Positions 1 to 11,163 of a stretch of 64,000 bases of DNA are shown piece after piece. Each line of letters opens with the position of its first letter. The stretch's first letter is position 1. The position numbers and the translations under genes were made by a program. The notes below the pieces were generated by a model. The model did no database searches, was not told the origin of the DNA, and saw only the letters and a program-made list of their open reading frames with translations. The DNA is from Leptobrachium leishanense (Eukaryota > Chordata > Amphibia > Anura > Megophryidae): positions 21,139,615 to 21,203,614 of the forward strand of contig CM019075.1 of assembly GCA_009667805.1 (NCBI GenBank). The letters run 5' to 3'.

Positions 1-1195
1 GGGGTTGGGGCTGCACCCCCTCTTGCAACTGGGGGGTTGGGGCTGCACCCCCTCTTGCAACTGGGGGGGTTGGGGCTCCACCCCCTTGTAAGGCAACTGG
101 GGGGGTTGGGGCTCCACCCCCTCTTGTAAGGCAACTGGGGGGGTTGGGGCTCCACCCCCTCTTGTAAGGCAACTGGGGGGGTTGGGGCTCCACCCCTCTT
201 GTAAGGCAACTGGGGGGGTTGGGGCTCCACCCCCTCTTGTAAGGCAACTGGGGGGGTTGGGGCTCCACCCCCTCTTGTAAGGCAACTGGGGGGTTGGGGC
301 TCCACCCCCTCTTGTAAGGCAACTGGGGGGGTTGGGGCTCCACCCCCTCTTGTAAGGCAACTGGGGGGGTGGGGCTGCACCCCCTCTTGTGCAACTGGGG
401 GGTTGGGGCTCCACCCCCTCTTGTAAGGCAACTGGGGGGTTGGGCCTCCACCCCCTCTTGTAAGGCAAGTGGGGGGGTTGGGGCTGCACCCCCTCTTGTA
501 AGGCAAGTGGGGGGGTTGGGGCTCCACCCCTCTTGTAACGCAACTGGGGGTTGGGGCTCCACCCCCTCTTGTAACGCAACTGGGGGGGGTTGGGGCTCCA
601 CCCCCTCGTGTAACGCAACTGGGGGGGTGGGGCTCCACCCCCTCTTAACGCAACTGGGGGGGTTGGGGCTCCACCCCTTCTGTAACGCAACTGGGGGGGT
701 TGGGGCTGCACCCCTCGTGTAACGCAACTGGGGGGTTGGGGCTGCACCCCCTCTTGCAACTGGGGGGGTTGGGGCTGCACCCCCTCTTGCAACTGGGGGG
801 GTTGGGGCTGCACCCCCTCTTGCAACTGGGGGGTTGGGGCTGCACCCCTCTTGTGCAACTGGGGTGGTTAGGGCTGCACCCCCTCTTGTAACGCAACTGG
901 GGTGGTTGGGGCCCACCCCCTCTTGTAACGCAACTGGGGGGGTTGGGGCTCCCCCCTCGTGTAACGCAACTGGGGGGGTTGGGGCTGCACCCCCTCTTGT
1001 AACGCAACTGGGGGTGGTTGGGGCTGCACCCCCTCTTGTAACGCAACTGGGGGTGGTTGGGGCTGCACCCCCTCTTGTATCGCAACTGGGGGGGTTGGGG
1101 CTGCACCCCTCTTGTAACGCAACTGGGGGGGTTGGGGCTGCACCCCGTCTTGTAACGCAACTGGGGGGGTTGGGGCTGCACCCCCTCTTGTAACG
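1..1195. repeat. G-rich minisatellite array, about 37-bp unit
   Basis: About 30 head-to-tail copies of a unit made of a G run, TTGGGGCT, a C run, CTCTTGTAA and a CGCAACT or GGCAACT end. The left part mostly carries GTAAGGCAAC. The right part mostly carries GTAACGCAAC. A block near 740-860 has shorter units lacking the GTAA segment. Runs of 5-8 G recur in every unit and the TTGGGGCTGCACCCC portion is self-complementary. The array is already in progress at base 1. Open frames inside it on both strands are repeat translations, not genes. Confidence 0.95.
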
Positions 1196-2289
1196 CAGCC
1201 TGTCATTTTTGAGGAGTGATGGGCTTCACTCATTGCCTGAGACCTGCCTTCCTGTTGCTTCTGCTTTTGGGGGGGGGGATTAGTGCCCCATCACCTCCTG
1301 GCTATTCCATGTTGAGCGTCTATATTGAAATATTGTAATTTTATTGTTTTTTTTTTTTTTTTGGGGGGGGGGAGGCTGGTCCCTAATTGGCCTCAATTTA
1401 AGGGTACCCTTGGATGGAGGGGCTCTGTTACTCCTGCACAGTATGGAATGGGGGGGGGGTCTTTATCTATACACAGCATGTGACACACACCCCAATAAGC
1501 CTCTTTGCAGGCCGTGAGTAAATGAGCATTTCTGGTACACGGCGTGCAGTGCTGAGCATGCTGTGGGCTGTGGTTTGTTACATGGCCATTCGCTTTATAA
1601 TCTCATGCGACTCTAGTGACCCACATTAACCCCTGTGAGACGAGCCATAACTGCTTCCTGCAAACTGTATCTTCAAGCAGAGCGAAGAGCAAACTCCTTG
1701 GACTGAAAAAAAAAAAAAAATGCATGCAAGTTTATAAAAATAAAAAAACCCTTCAGGATCAAGGAACGTAAAGGCAGCAACCTTGGATTCAGTGACTTCC
1801 TGAATGTGGTTTATACCGTGTGTATATACATATTTATTGTAAACCTTATCTCACATAAATATGCGACTGGCTCCTTCGTTTATACACACTTAAAGGCGCA
1901 GTATCTGTTACATAACAAGTAACTCGCTTTATTTGCGTATTAACCAAAACAACTTTATAATTGGATTATCACGGGATTTTTTCCATAATCCTACATTTAC
2001 CAAAATCTGCATATTATTTACTTTTAAAGCTGTACTGTAGCATCCACAGTATTTAACAGTTAATGGACTGTCAGATGGAATGTTTAGATAAGGCTGCCAG
2101 AGGTCTGTTGTGAGGTATATGCTACCTGAGATAAGACTGGGAGTTTAACAGCCTTCTAATCTACCCCCTGGTGATGTCCTTTGAATACATCCCACACAAT
2201 ACAATGATGTGAGTCTGTGACTGACCTATTCATTCCATTGTATGAACTTCTAAGTGAAGTCTTCAAAGTGAGCATTTAGAGATCTTCTG
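1196..2289. other. Intergenic sequence, no gene seen
   Basis: Non-coding sequence with poly-G runs (near 1268, 1362 and 1449), a poly-T run and A/T-rich stretches. I see no exon, RNA gene or recognisable repeat here, except that the last part may belong to the 5' region of the following LINE. Confidence 0.6.
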
Positions 2290-2433
2290 GAGATACTCGA
2301 GGTAGTCTGAGGTTAGACAGGAGGTAGAAAACCTACAAAAAGGTAAGATTTGTTGGTTTAAATCCATTCTTTTACACTGGACCAAGCCAGCTGTCATGCA
2401 TTTGTTTTTAGATCCAATTTTTGGAGGTTTGGC

Positions 2434-3283
2434 GTGTGCCTGATATGTAGGCAGCTCTCTTTATTGCAGCAGGAAATTGCCTGTTTGAAGTCTGAGATTT
2501 GTAAATTATCTGTTACACAAACTCAGGCTATGACTGTTACAAAGCCACTGCCACAGAGGCCTCCTAGGAGTGGCAGATGGACTACTGTAGGATCTAGTAG
2601 ACTTAGAGTTGTGGATAGAAGGCATGTCCCACAGTCTGTGGCTCTTCTTAATTCTTTTGAGGCACTTTCAGAGTGTAGTGGTGAGATGGAAGTAGGCTCA
2701 GACACCATAGTTGAGGAACCACCATCCCCTATGCCTAAGGTATGCAGGACTGCAACCAAGACCAATAAGGAAAAGGTGGGACTTGATAGAAGGCAATTGT
2801 TGCTGGGTGATTCTATCATAAGAGGTGTTGAGCTGGAGAGTAGTGGTTTGGTGAGATGTCTTCCTGGGGCTACTGCTCGTAGAGACAAGAGACGTATTCT
2901 CAATATTGTCAAACAAGCAAAGCAGCAAGGGGAAGTGGACGTTCTAGTCCATCTAGGGACAAATGACTTGGCTAGCAATGAGGTTTCAGAGATTAAGGAA
3001 GATTTGTGTTCTTGGAGGTGAAATACAGCAGATTGCGTCCACTGTGTCATTCTCTGAAGTTTTGCCTGTGCATAACATTCAGGATAGGCAGATGTGCAAT
3101 AGGGAATTTAATTTGTGGCTTCGGGAATGGTGTCGAGAGCAAGGATTTGGCTTTGTGTCCCATGATAGCTCTAATTGGAGCAGAAAGGAACTGTATAAAA
3201 AAGATGGTTTGCATCTTACTCATAGGGGAACATATGTTCTCAGTGAGAAGTTCAAAGGTTTCGCAAAGAAATATTTAAACTAG
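2434..3283 (+). pseudogene. CR1 ORF1 with SGNH esterase-like domain, frameshifted
   Basis: The N-terminal part has a short coiled-coil-like segment. The LLGDSIIRG block holds the nucleophile-type Ser, and VLVHLGTNDLA is the GTND block of SGNH hydrolases. The reading frame shifts near 3000. The rest of the domain continues in another frame (about 3003-3283) and includes KDGLHLT, which carries the Asp/His pair of the family. Esterase domains in ORF1 are known for CR1-like LINEs; the role in retrotransposition is unsettled. The frameshift separates the catalytic blocks, so the protein is not functional here. Confidence 0.8.
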
Positions 3284-3390
3284 GAGGGGGGGGGCAAAAG
3301 GGTAAAAAACAAATCTGCCTGATTGTCCCCCAAAACTAAATCGGAGGGTGCAAGCAACATGCGGGGAAAAAAAATGACAAGCTCAGAGTC

Positions 3391-4365
3391 GTGTCTATAA
3401 ATGCTCGCAGTTTAGTCAATAAAATCAATGAACTGGAGGCAATGATGGCAGCTGAAAAAGTAGATTTAGTTGCGGTTACTGAGACATGGTTTAGTGAGAA
3501 AAATAACTGGGACATGACAATACCGGGGTACTCTTTATATAGAAAAGACAGAGAAGGTAGGAAAGGAGGAGGAGTGGCCCTGTATGTGAAAAACAACATA
3601 AAAACGAACCAAATAAAAGTGAGCGAGGTGAACATAGAGTCAGTTTGGGTTACGCTAACATTTGGCAATCATACAGTAGCTCGTGTAGGTGTGATCTATA
3701 GAGCCCCTGGACAAGTAGAAGAGCTAGATAATCTGCTGCTTGAGGAAATAGCCAAAATGGCAATGAAGGGGGAAGTTATTATCCTGGAGGACTTTAATCT
3801 TCCTGATGTGAACTGGAAAACCAAAACAGCTGGGTGCACCAGGAGTACAAATATTCTAAACTCCCTACTGGGATTATCTCTAACACAAGTAGTTGAGGAG
3901 ACGACCCGTAAAGAGGCCATATTGGATTTAATACTCACAAATGGAGGTTTGGTATCGGACGTTGTTGTAGGTGAAAATTTGGGATCTAGTTATCACCAGT
4001 CAGTATGGTTTAATATAAGAACAGAGATGGAGCCGCACCACACAAAAACAAAAGTTTTAGACTTTAAAAAAACTGATTTTTCTAAAATGAGACTTTGTGT
4101 GAAGGAGTCATTATCAGACTGGAGGAGTTTAAAGGGAGTCCAGGAGAAATGGGATTATTTAAAGGAAGCATTATTGAAGGCCACAGGCAATTGCATTCGA
4201 CTTGTTAGCAAAAACAAAAAAGGGAAGAAACCACTGTGGTACTCTGCAGAAGTGGCCAAAATAGTGAAGAACAAAAAGACAGCATTCAATAATTATAAAA
4301 AAAACTCAGTGAAGAAGATAGGCAAACCTATAAGATTAGGCAGAAAGAGGCAAAGAAATTTATAA
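3391..4365 (+). pseudogene. CR1 ORF2 endonuclease region
   Basis: An open stretch of about 324 residues encoding the APE-like endonuclease that would nick target DNA. Visible blocks are NARSLVNK at the start, VTETWF (catalytic Glu), RKGGGVALYVK, VGVIYRAPG and ILEDFNLPDVNW. The usual final SDH block reads SSYHQSVWF, so the catalytic Asp of SDH is replaced by Tyr. The start lies 108 bases downstream of the ORF1 stop. The frame is lost after 4365, before the reverse transcriptase. The next 290 bases contain more linker sequence in shifted frames. Confidence 0.8.
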
Positions 4366-4652
4366 GAGCTTCCAAAGCACACGCAGAAGAGAAAATAGCT
4401 CAGTCAGTAAAAAGGGGGACAAAACATTTTTTAGATACATAAACAAGGATTAGTTAGATTAAAAACGAAGGAAGGTATGTAGAAGAGGATAAAAGTCTCG
4501 CTGACTGCCTCAATGAATATTTTTGTTCAGTCTTTGCAGAAGAAAAGGAAGGAAAGGGACCTCAGTTAGGAGAAAATACTAACGAGACAATTACATATCA
4601 GTTTACGGAGGAGGTTCTACAGCAGCTGTCTAAAGTAAAGACAAATAAGTCA

Positions 4653-4914
4653 ATGGGGCCTGATGGGATCCACCCTAAATTATTAAAAGAGCTCAGTGAT
4701 GTAATAGCAAAACCGTTAACAGATTTATTTAACCAATCCGTGCTAATGGGAGTCGTCCCAGAAGACTGGAAATTAGCAAATGTTGTGCCCATTCACAAGA
4801 AGGGTAGTAGGGAGGAATCTGGGAACTATAGGCCAGTTAGTCTTACGTCAGTAGTGGGGAAATTAATCGAAACCATGTTAAAGGAAAGGATTGTTGACCA
4901 TCTAAAAACACATA
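4653..4914 (+). pseudogene. CR1 ORF2 reverse transcriptase, N-terminal fragment
   Basis: Encodes the beginning of the reverse transcriptase: GPDGIHPKLLKEL, VPEDWKLANVVPIHKKG and NYRPVSLTSVVGKLIE. These are reverse transcriptase blocks 0-2 of CR1 elements. It is cut after HLKTH by the inverted-repeat transposon at 4915, and the fingers-palm sequence resumes at 5835. Related flanking sequence starts about 4590. Confidence 0.85.
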
Positions 4915-5831
4915 CAGGGTTATCCAAAGAGATTCGAATTGCTTGAGAAAGGTAACCGAACGCTGAAAATCAGTGTTCGGTTACCTTTCCTGACCATTCG
5001 GCTATCCAGAGAGCAGGCAATTCGCCAAATCCTGGCGAATTGCCTGAACATGCGGTGCCTGTTCGGTCCCTGTTCGAGGGCAGTGAAATCCCCATGAAAA
5101 GCACTGCTTCGGCTATTCAGAGAACACAAACCAGCAGTGAAAGGTTCCCCTAATGCCCTGCCATTCCGTGGTTTCATGCGGCAGATTTATTCAGGAGAAT
5201 CCCATAGGCTTCAATGTTAAAAATATTCCCGTTTTAATTCAATATCTAATAAACCGTTCATTATAAAATTCTGCAGCAAAAAGTCTCTTTATTTATAGAT
5301 TTTTTAGGATACTTTAAGCATTTTTCTGAATTTTTAAAAAAAAAATTAAAAGTCCGATTTTTTTTTTTTTTTTTTTTTTTTTTATTTTTTTTTTCAGTTA
5401 CTTATTTTTTTTGTAACAGCCCTCTTTATTATCATTCCCTGGACCTCCTGTGAAAATTTCAGACATTTTCGCTAAGTAGTTTCTTTGCAAACAGCGTTTC
5501 ATTTTCCCAGATTCATACAAATGGTTTTTCTAATTTATTCACTGCCTCCTCTACGTCACAGCTGCTTCGGCTCTGTGTGATTCGGCTCCTGTTCGCCTCC
5601 TGTTCGGCTTTTTCAAAGGTTAATCCAGATGTTTTTGCTTGTTTTCAGCGTGCATTCGGTTTTGTTTTCGGCAGCTTTTCGGCAGCTTTTCCCTGCAATT
5701 CGGGGACCCTGTGCTGTTTGCTGAATACACCGCAGGGTCACCGAAATGCAATCGGCAAAAGGAACCGAATTGAAGAGAACGAAAAATCACCGAACGTGCG
5801 GTGACTTTTCGAATCTCTTTGGATAACCCTG
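4915..5831. mobile_element. 917-bp inverted-repeat DNA transposon, copy 1
   Basis: The left end is CAGGGTTATCCAAAGAG and the right end is its reverse complement, CTCTTTGGATAACCCTG. The 3-bp direct repeat ATA lies on both sides (4912-4914 and 5832-5834). Inside each end sits another hairpin: an AAGGTAACCGAAC palindrome at 4950-4991 and an ATCACCGAACGTGCGGTGA hairpin at 5786-5804. A poly-T tract lies near 5360. No transposase is encoded, so it is non-autonomous. It splits the CR1 reverse transcriptase. A second copy in opposite orientation lies at 47945-48874. The 3-bp duplication fits PIF/Harbinger or another 3-bp-TSD superfamily; I cannot assign it firmly. Confidence 0.88.
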
Positions 5832-5834
5832 ATA

Positions 5835-6592
5835 GATTACAGGATCAGAAACAACATGGGTTTACCTCAGGGAGATCATGCCAAACTAATCTTATTGATT
5901 TTTTTTTTTTGATTGGGTAACAAAAATAATAGACACAGGTGGTGCAGTAGACATTGCTTATTTAGATTTCAGTAAGGCTTTTGATACTGTTCCGCATAGA
6001 AGGCTTATCAATAAATTGCAATCTTTGAGCTTGGATTCCAATATTGTTGACTGGATTAGGCAGTGGCTGAGTGACAGACAACAGAGGGTTGTGGTAAATG
6101 GAGTTTATTCGGCGCAAGGTCTTGTTACCAGTGGGGTACCTCAGGGGTCAGTACTTGGATCCATTCTATTTAATATTTTTATTAGTGATATTGCAGAAGG
6201 TATTAATGGAAAAGTATGTCTTTTTGCTGATGACACAAAGATTTGCAACAGGGTTGACGTTCCTGGAGGGATCAGCCAAATGATTTAGGTAAACTAAAAA
6301 AATGGTCGAGTTGTGGCAATTGAGTTTTAATGTGGATAAGTGCAAGATAATGCACCTGGGACGTAAAAACCCAAGGGCTGAATATAGAATATTTGATACA
6401 TCTGAGGGTTGGGATTTAGGGGTCATTATTTCAGAGGATCTAAGGGTAAGTAGTCAATGTAATAGAGCAGCAGGAAATGCTGGCAGAATGCTTGGAAATG
6501 CTGGCAGAATGCTTGGAAATGCTGGCAGAATGCTTGGTAGTGTAGGGAGAGGTATTAGCAGTAGGAAAAGGGAAGTGCTCATGCCACTGTAG
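5835..6592 (+). pseudogene. CR1 ORF2 reverse transcriptase, core fragment
   Basis: Resumes after the inserted transposon. DFSKAFDTVPHRRL appears near 5965-6005, followed by SGVPQGSVLGSILFNIFISD and CLFADDTKI, where FADD is the catalytic palm motif. Frames change near 5900 and near 6290. At 6474-6533 a 20-base unit encoding about AGNAGRMLG is present three times in tandem where CR1 proteins normally have one. A stop at 6590 separates this part from the C-terminal block. Confidence 0.85.
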
Positions 6593-6599
6593 AGCACTG

Positions 6600-7055
6600 G
6601 TGAGACCTCACTTGGCGTACTGGGTGCAGTACTGGAGACCGTATCTCCAGAAAGATGTAGACATCTTAGAGAGAGTTCAGAGAAGGGCTACTAAAATGGT
6701 GTACGGCTTGAAGGAGAAAAGTTACCAGGAAAGCCAAAGGCTTAATGATCTTAACATGTACAGCTTGGAAAAAAGACGAGACAGAGGAGATATGATAGAA
6801 ACATTTAAATACGTAAAGGGAATCCACAAGGTAGAGGAAGGGAGTATATTTAAAAGGAAACAAAATAGCAAAACAAGAGGACATAGTCTTAGATTAGAGG
6901 GGCAAAGGTTTAAAAGTAACATCAGGAAGCATTATTTTACTGAGAGGGTGGTGGATACATGGAACAGCCTTCCAGTTGAAGTGGTAGAGGCCGAAACAGT
7001 GATTGAATTTAAGCAGGCATGGGATAGGCATAAGGCTATCCTAAACAAAAGATAA
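6600..7055 (+). pseudogene. CR1 ORF2 C-terminal region
   Basis: Continuous open frame of 151 codons carrying the conserved C-terminus of CR1 proteins: RPHLAYWVQYW, DILERVQRRATKM, LEKRRDRGDMIETFKY and WNSLPVEVVEAETVIEFK. It ends in a stop codon just before the 3' UTR. It is only about ten bases past the stop of the preceding fragment, so it was one ORF with it before decay. Confidence 0.85.
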
Positions 7056-7176
7056 ATCCAGGTAAAGTATCCATGTAATTGGGCGACTAGATGGGCCGAA
7101 AGGTTGTTATCTGCCGAAATTTTTCTATGTTTCTAAAACCACACAGTGAGGAGCAAGTGATGGAAAGATACAACAC

Positions 7177-7385
7177 AAAATATCACACAATGGATGCACC
7201 CAGTGACACATAGAGAGGAAAATATCACACAATGGATGTGCCCAGTGACACAGAGAGGAAAATATCACACAATGGATGTGCCCAGTGACACAGAGAGGAA
7301 AATATCACACAATGGATGCGTCCAGTGACATAGAGAGGAAAATATCACACAATGGATGCGTCCAGTGACACATATAGAGGAAAAT
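7177..7385. repeat. Tandem repeat, 40-42-bp unit, five copies
   Basis: Five successive copies of AATATCACACAATGGATG followed by a CACCCAGTGACACAGAGAGGAA-like half. Copies differ at a few bases (CACCC, TGCCC, CGTCC). The array starts about 40 bases downstream of the CR1 3' end. Confidence 0.9.
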
Positions 7386-7956
7386 TATTTTCTAAACATA
7401 CAAGAGAAAACCAAATTACATGTAAGATATCGGCAACATCAAATAAACACAAAGGACATTTCATTTTTTTGTTAGCGGCTCTTTAAGTGTGGCTTGGAGT
7501 GCTTAGTGTGTTCTAACTGGTCTGGTTAGTCCATTGTGGCTAGTTACTAGTGCAGCTAATCTGGAGGTTTCACCTTTGATTACAGACATGGGTGCTCTAC
7601 CTGCATGCGCTCTGGATGAATGCACAATGGTGGCTTATCAGTGCAGGTGTGTGTGTGTGTTTGTAAAGAGAGATATATCGGCAGCAGATTATTCAGCAAA
7701 TTTCTGATCTCTTATTTGCCAATAATTGGGCAAGCTGACTCACTGCAGCCGCGACCCTCGAGGTCCCACAAAACATTGCAGACTTAGGGCTTCTCCCACT
7801 GCAGGCTGTCAATTCTTGCTGGAGGGTTCCCCTGCCCACTGACTGACTGGAGGGAAGCCCCATTCACCATACCATCTGGCAGGGAATTCCCTATACAGAA
7901 GATGCAGGGGGGGGGGTCTATATGTCCCCTGGATTCCTGTTACCTATTTATTACAG

Positions 7957-8089
7957 CAGGGGTCAGCAACCTTGGCCCTCCAGATCTTTTTAGAACTACA
8001 CTTCCCATAAGGCTCTACCAACATAATGAGTAGCTGAAGATCATGGGGGATGTAGTTCCAAAACCTCTGGAGGGCTGTTTTTTGCCAAC
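7957..8089. mobile_element. hAT-like MITE
   Basis: Starts CAGGGGTCAGCAACCTTGG and folds back on itself: GGCCCTCCAGATC pairs with the CTGGAGGGC near 8068, with AACTACACTTCCCAT and ATGTAGTT between. Relatives occur at 12080, 18718, 19617, 28514, 37128, 37346 and 47160, so this is the commonest short transposon family in the window. The CAGGGGTCAGC terminus is hAT-like. The right end is degraded by a C run. Confidence 0.75.
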
Positions 8090-8172
8090 AACCCCCCCCC
8101 CTTTTTTTTAGATTGAGGGTCATAAGAGGTGTCACTGCAAAGGCCAGAGTCTGGACAGGGCCATACAAAAAA

Positions 8173-8203
<31 letters not shown>

Positions 8204-9544
8204 ATATTTTTTATTTAAAGAGATGAGGTGGACACGGTGCAATGTTTTACAGGGTGATCACACGCATTCTGTTACTGGCATAATGTCACATTTGTGGGTT
8301 GTTTTTTTTTCCACAACTTTATATGTAGAGAATATTGGCCAGAAAAACTGCAGAGCGTCAGAATCAGCCCTGAAAAAAATGTGCCCATCCGTAATTATAT
8401 ATATACGCCAACAAGCTCTGTAGCGCTGTACAATGGGGATACATAACAGATATAAGTTGGACACACACTTGTAACTGTAACACGACTATAGTAGAGAGGA
8501 GGACTCTATTGAAGAGCTTACAATCTAAAGCGTGTATATATGTCAACCCTTGAATGGAAAAGACCTGTTCAAAGGGGGGGGGGGGTGATCCAGCCCCTTT
8601 GTGGATTTACCCCTTATCTGTCACACTGGGAGCATCCTGTTTCAAGGAGATCTTCCTGTGGCAAGGGGAGAAGCTTTATCCTGCGCCCCGGCACCTCTCG
8701 GCATCACTCTTTCAGGGATTTAGCTCCAGGCGAACTTTCCACTTCCTGATCGTCCAGGTTTTCGGCATTTATCAGATCCCTTTCACTTACAGCATGATGC
8801 CTTCCCCTACGCTACTGCACACCAGAGGGTGATCATCTTGGCCGGAGAGCTTGCAGTTTGTCATGTGACTGCTGACTCTCTAACGAGTCATACTGCCAGG
8901 TAGAGAAGGGGGGGGTGGCATGTGGGACACGAGATTCCCAGTAAGTGGGGGTGTTTCCTGTCTACACCAGTTAAGGAATTCGCAATGTGTCCTGGCCCGT
9001 CCTGAGGTCTGGAATGGGGGAGGGCTGCGCGGGGACTCAGGAAATGGGGTTTGTTGTATTTTTGGCAAATTTATTGGGGAAAGATGTGCTGAGCAGGTAA
9101 GCCATTCATAATCTGGGTCTATTAATCCCACGTTTTGTTTCTCATCTGGGGGTCTCCCCCCCCCCCCCGGATATCCGTCCTGTTTAAACAACTATAGATA
9201 AGAGTAACTATATAATGTAGTTTGTGTCCCCCCCCCCATTCCTTTACATTGAAGCCCCGCTCCAGATCTGTATGTTATGTGCCGCGCTTCCCGAAACGTT
9301 ACTGGTTTTCTTGCCCAATAATTTAAGGCATCTTGTCTCCCGTTGAGCAATGCCTCCAGTATGCACCTGGTAAAGTGCTTTGTTTTTGCTGTGACTTCTC
9401 GCGCGCTCTCCTGTCTTAGACCCTATCTTTTAATATAACCCCCTTTTGTTGCTAATATGCAGGCTGTAGAAGACCGGATTTGTGTTGATCCTGGACATGG
9501 AGTATGTGGTAAGACCAGACCCTCTGTGTTAATTCTGGGTTGTG
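8090..9544. other. Intergenic sequence with an L2-type tail
   Basis: No gene recognised. A piece of L2-type LINE 3' tail is visible at about 8395-8535 (GCGCTGTACAAT and GAGCTTACAATCTA). The rest has poly-T at 8170, G/C homopolymers and unassigned sequence. A short stretch at about 9464-9511 is bounded by AG and GTAAGA like an exon, but nothing identifies it. Confidence 0.55.
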
Positions 9545-10100
9545 CGGTGGAGGGTTCTTTGGCTTGATGGTGGTGGGTCCTTTCTCTTTGGTACTTACGG
9601 AGATTTCCTTGGTGGCAGCAGCGGTCAGTCTCTTGATCTGTTGTGGAGGGTCCTTTTCTTGACATTGGCTTTATGGTGGCACCAGTGGAGGATCTCCTTT
9701 TTTAGGTTAGCAGTGGTGGAGGGTCCCTTAGCTTTATGTTGCCAGTGGCGGAGAGACCCTAGATCTTTCAGCAATGGAAAGCCCATTGACTTTATGGTGG
9801 CAGCAGTGGTCAGTCTCTTGCTCTGCTGCGGCAGGTCCTTCTCTTTTACGTTGGATTTATGGTGGCAGCAGAGGAGGATCTCCTTTTAGGTTAGCGGTGG
9901 TGGAGGGTCCCTTAGCGTTATGTTGCCAGTGGCGGAGGGACCCTAGATCTCTGGCAGCGATGGAAAGCCCCATGAGTCTAAGGTGACACCGGTGACCAGT
10001 GGAGGAGAGACCCTAGATCTGTTTTGGCAGCGATAGAAAGCCCTTTGACTTTATGGTGACAGCAGTGGAGAGTCCCTGGTTTCGTGGTAATAGTATGTTG
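9545..10100. repeat. Tandem repeat of about 185 bp, two to three degenerate copies
   Basis: The block GGTGGCAGCAGCGGTCAGTCTCTT (9611) recurs near 9796 as GGTGGCAGCAGTGGTCAGTC. Likewise GGAGGGTCCCTTAGC recurs at 9717 and 9902, and GAGACCCTAGATCT at 9751, 9938 and 10009. Spacing is about 185 bases, with a shortened third unit. Translations of it are repetitive and not taken as genes. Confidence 0.8.
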
Positions 10101-11160
10101 TCAGTGGTGGTATGAGTCTCAACACGGTGGTGGTATAAGTGCTGAGAGCATTGGTAAAGGGTTCTTGTTTTGAGTTTCAGATTGTTTGTTTTTCTTGACT
10201 GTTGCTTGGAGTAACATTGTTTCCGTGTTGAGAGAAAAACATTCTAAGCAGTTGTATGGACTTTAGTGTGGAGGCAAACTGGAAGGTGTTGGATTTGTGG
10301 GCTGGAGATTGGGGAGGGAGCTTGATTTAAGAGACCTTGATCTGCCTTTCACTTTTCTTCCTCGCTTTTTGAAATTTATGAATTTTCTCAAAGTACAGCA
10401 TACTAATAATACATGTCAGCAAGTGCTACGCAATGGTGTCGCAGATCAAAACGCCATAGTAGCTGGTTTGCATAACACGTAGTAAAGAAGATCAGTCCGC
10501 AGTATGCCCAGCAGCAAAATATCTTGTAAATAAAACGCACATGGGGTAAAGAAACGGTGACGCGGATCGAGCAAAGCCAATCCGTTTAGATCTTGTATAG
10601 ATCCCCAGAAATAGAATTTAATTCTATATATTAAAGGCAGGGAAGAGGGACAGACTGTCTTCTTCTGTCCTCAGGCCTGTTTCATGCTCACAAACTCTCT
10701 AAATGGTCAATCAGAAGCCACATAATGGTAGTGCATGGCGTCTCCTGCGTATCCCTCCACATTTAACCTTATGGCTGCTATTCTTAGCCCCGCTGGATCC
10801 TCCCGCAGACTCTCTGGAAGGAGGGGGGGTCTAATAACTCCTTTCTTTCCACATTAACTGGCTCTCCTGCCTACCAAGAGGATGGGCTTTTCTGTCTGCA
10901 TAGACCCTCCATTTCACCTGTTGTCAGGTGTGTGTGTGACCAGGTTTGATTTGTTGTGTCTGTCTTGAAGCAGCTGTTCGCTATGCTTACTGCAGGAAGA
11001 GTGCTGCCTCCATGGTTTGATGTTGGTGTATAAATATTAACAGCTTCCGCAGCACTTTACAATAACCACAGGGAACAAGACCCGGATAAACGGACATAAG
11101 ATGGAAACAGTAGGTGTAGAGGGCCCTGCTCATGGAGATATATCATATAGCCGCTCGCTA
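10101..11160. other. Intergenic sequence, no gene seen
   Basis: No exon or RNA gene recognised. From about 11026 to 11160 there is an L2-type LINE tail (CTTCCGCAGCACTTTACAATAA and GTAGAGGGCCCTGCTCA), the same repeat seen in reverse orientation at 11895-12035. Confidence 0.5.
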
Positions 11161-11163
11161 TAA

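Larger units (their letters stand above)
2290..7135 (+). mobile_element. CR1-clade LINE, near full length but inactivated
   Basis: A non-LTR retrotransposon in sense orientation. In order it carries an esterase-type ORF1 (2434-3283), an apurinic-like endonuclease (3391-4365), reverse transcriptase fragments (4653-4914 and 5835-6592) and the conserved C-terminal region (6600-7055). A short 3' UTR ends near 7135 in GTTTCTAAAA. The GPDGIHP, NYRPVSLTS, SGVPQGSVLG and FADDTK motifs and the WNSLPVEVV C-terminal block are typical of the CR1 clade. Several frameshifts and one transposon insertion (4915-5831) break the coding sequence, so this copy cannot move by itself. The 5' limit is approximate. 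Confidence 0.9.

Noticed and set aside
369..1233. Open frames on both strands at the left edge
   Set aside because: Repeat translations of the 37-bp minisatellite.
7177..7385. CRISPR-like array of regularly spaced repeats
   Set aside because: Contiguous tandem repeat without unique spacers, in vertebrate DNA; the other arrays here are the same in this respect.
9464..9511. Short exon-like stretch bounded by TATGCAG and GTAAGA upstream of SHC1
   Set aside because: Splice-like ends only. No recognisable protein or link to SHC1, so not annotated as an exon.
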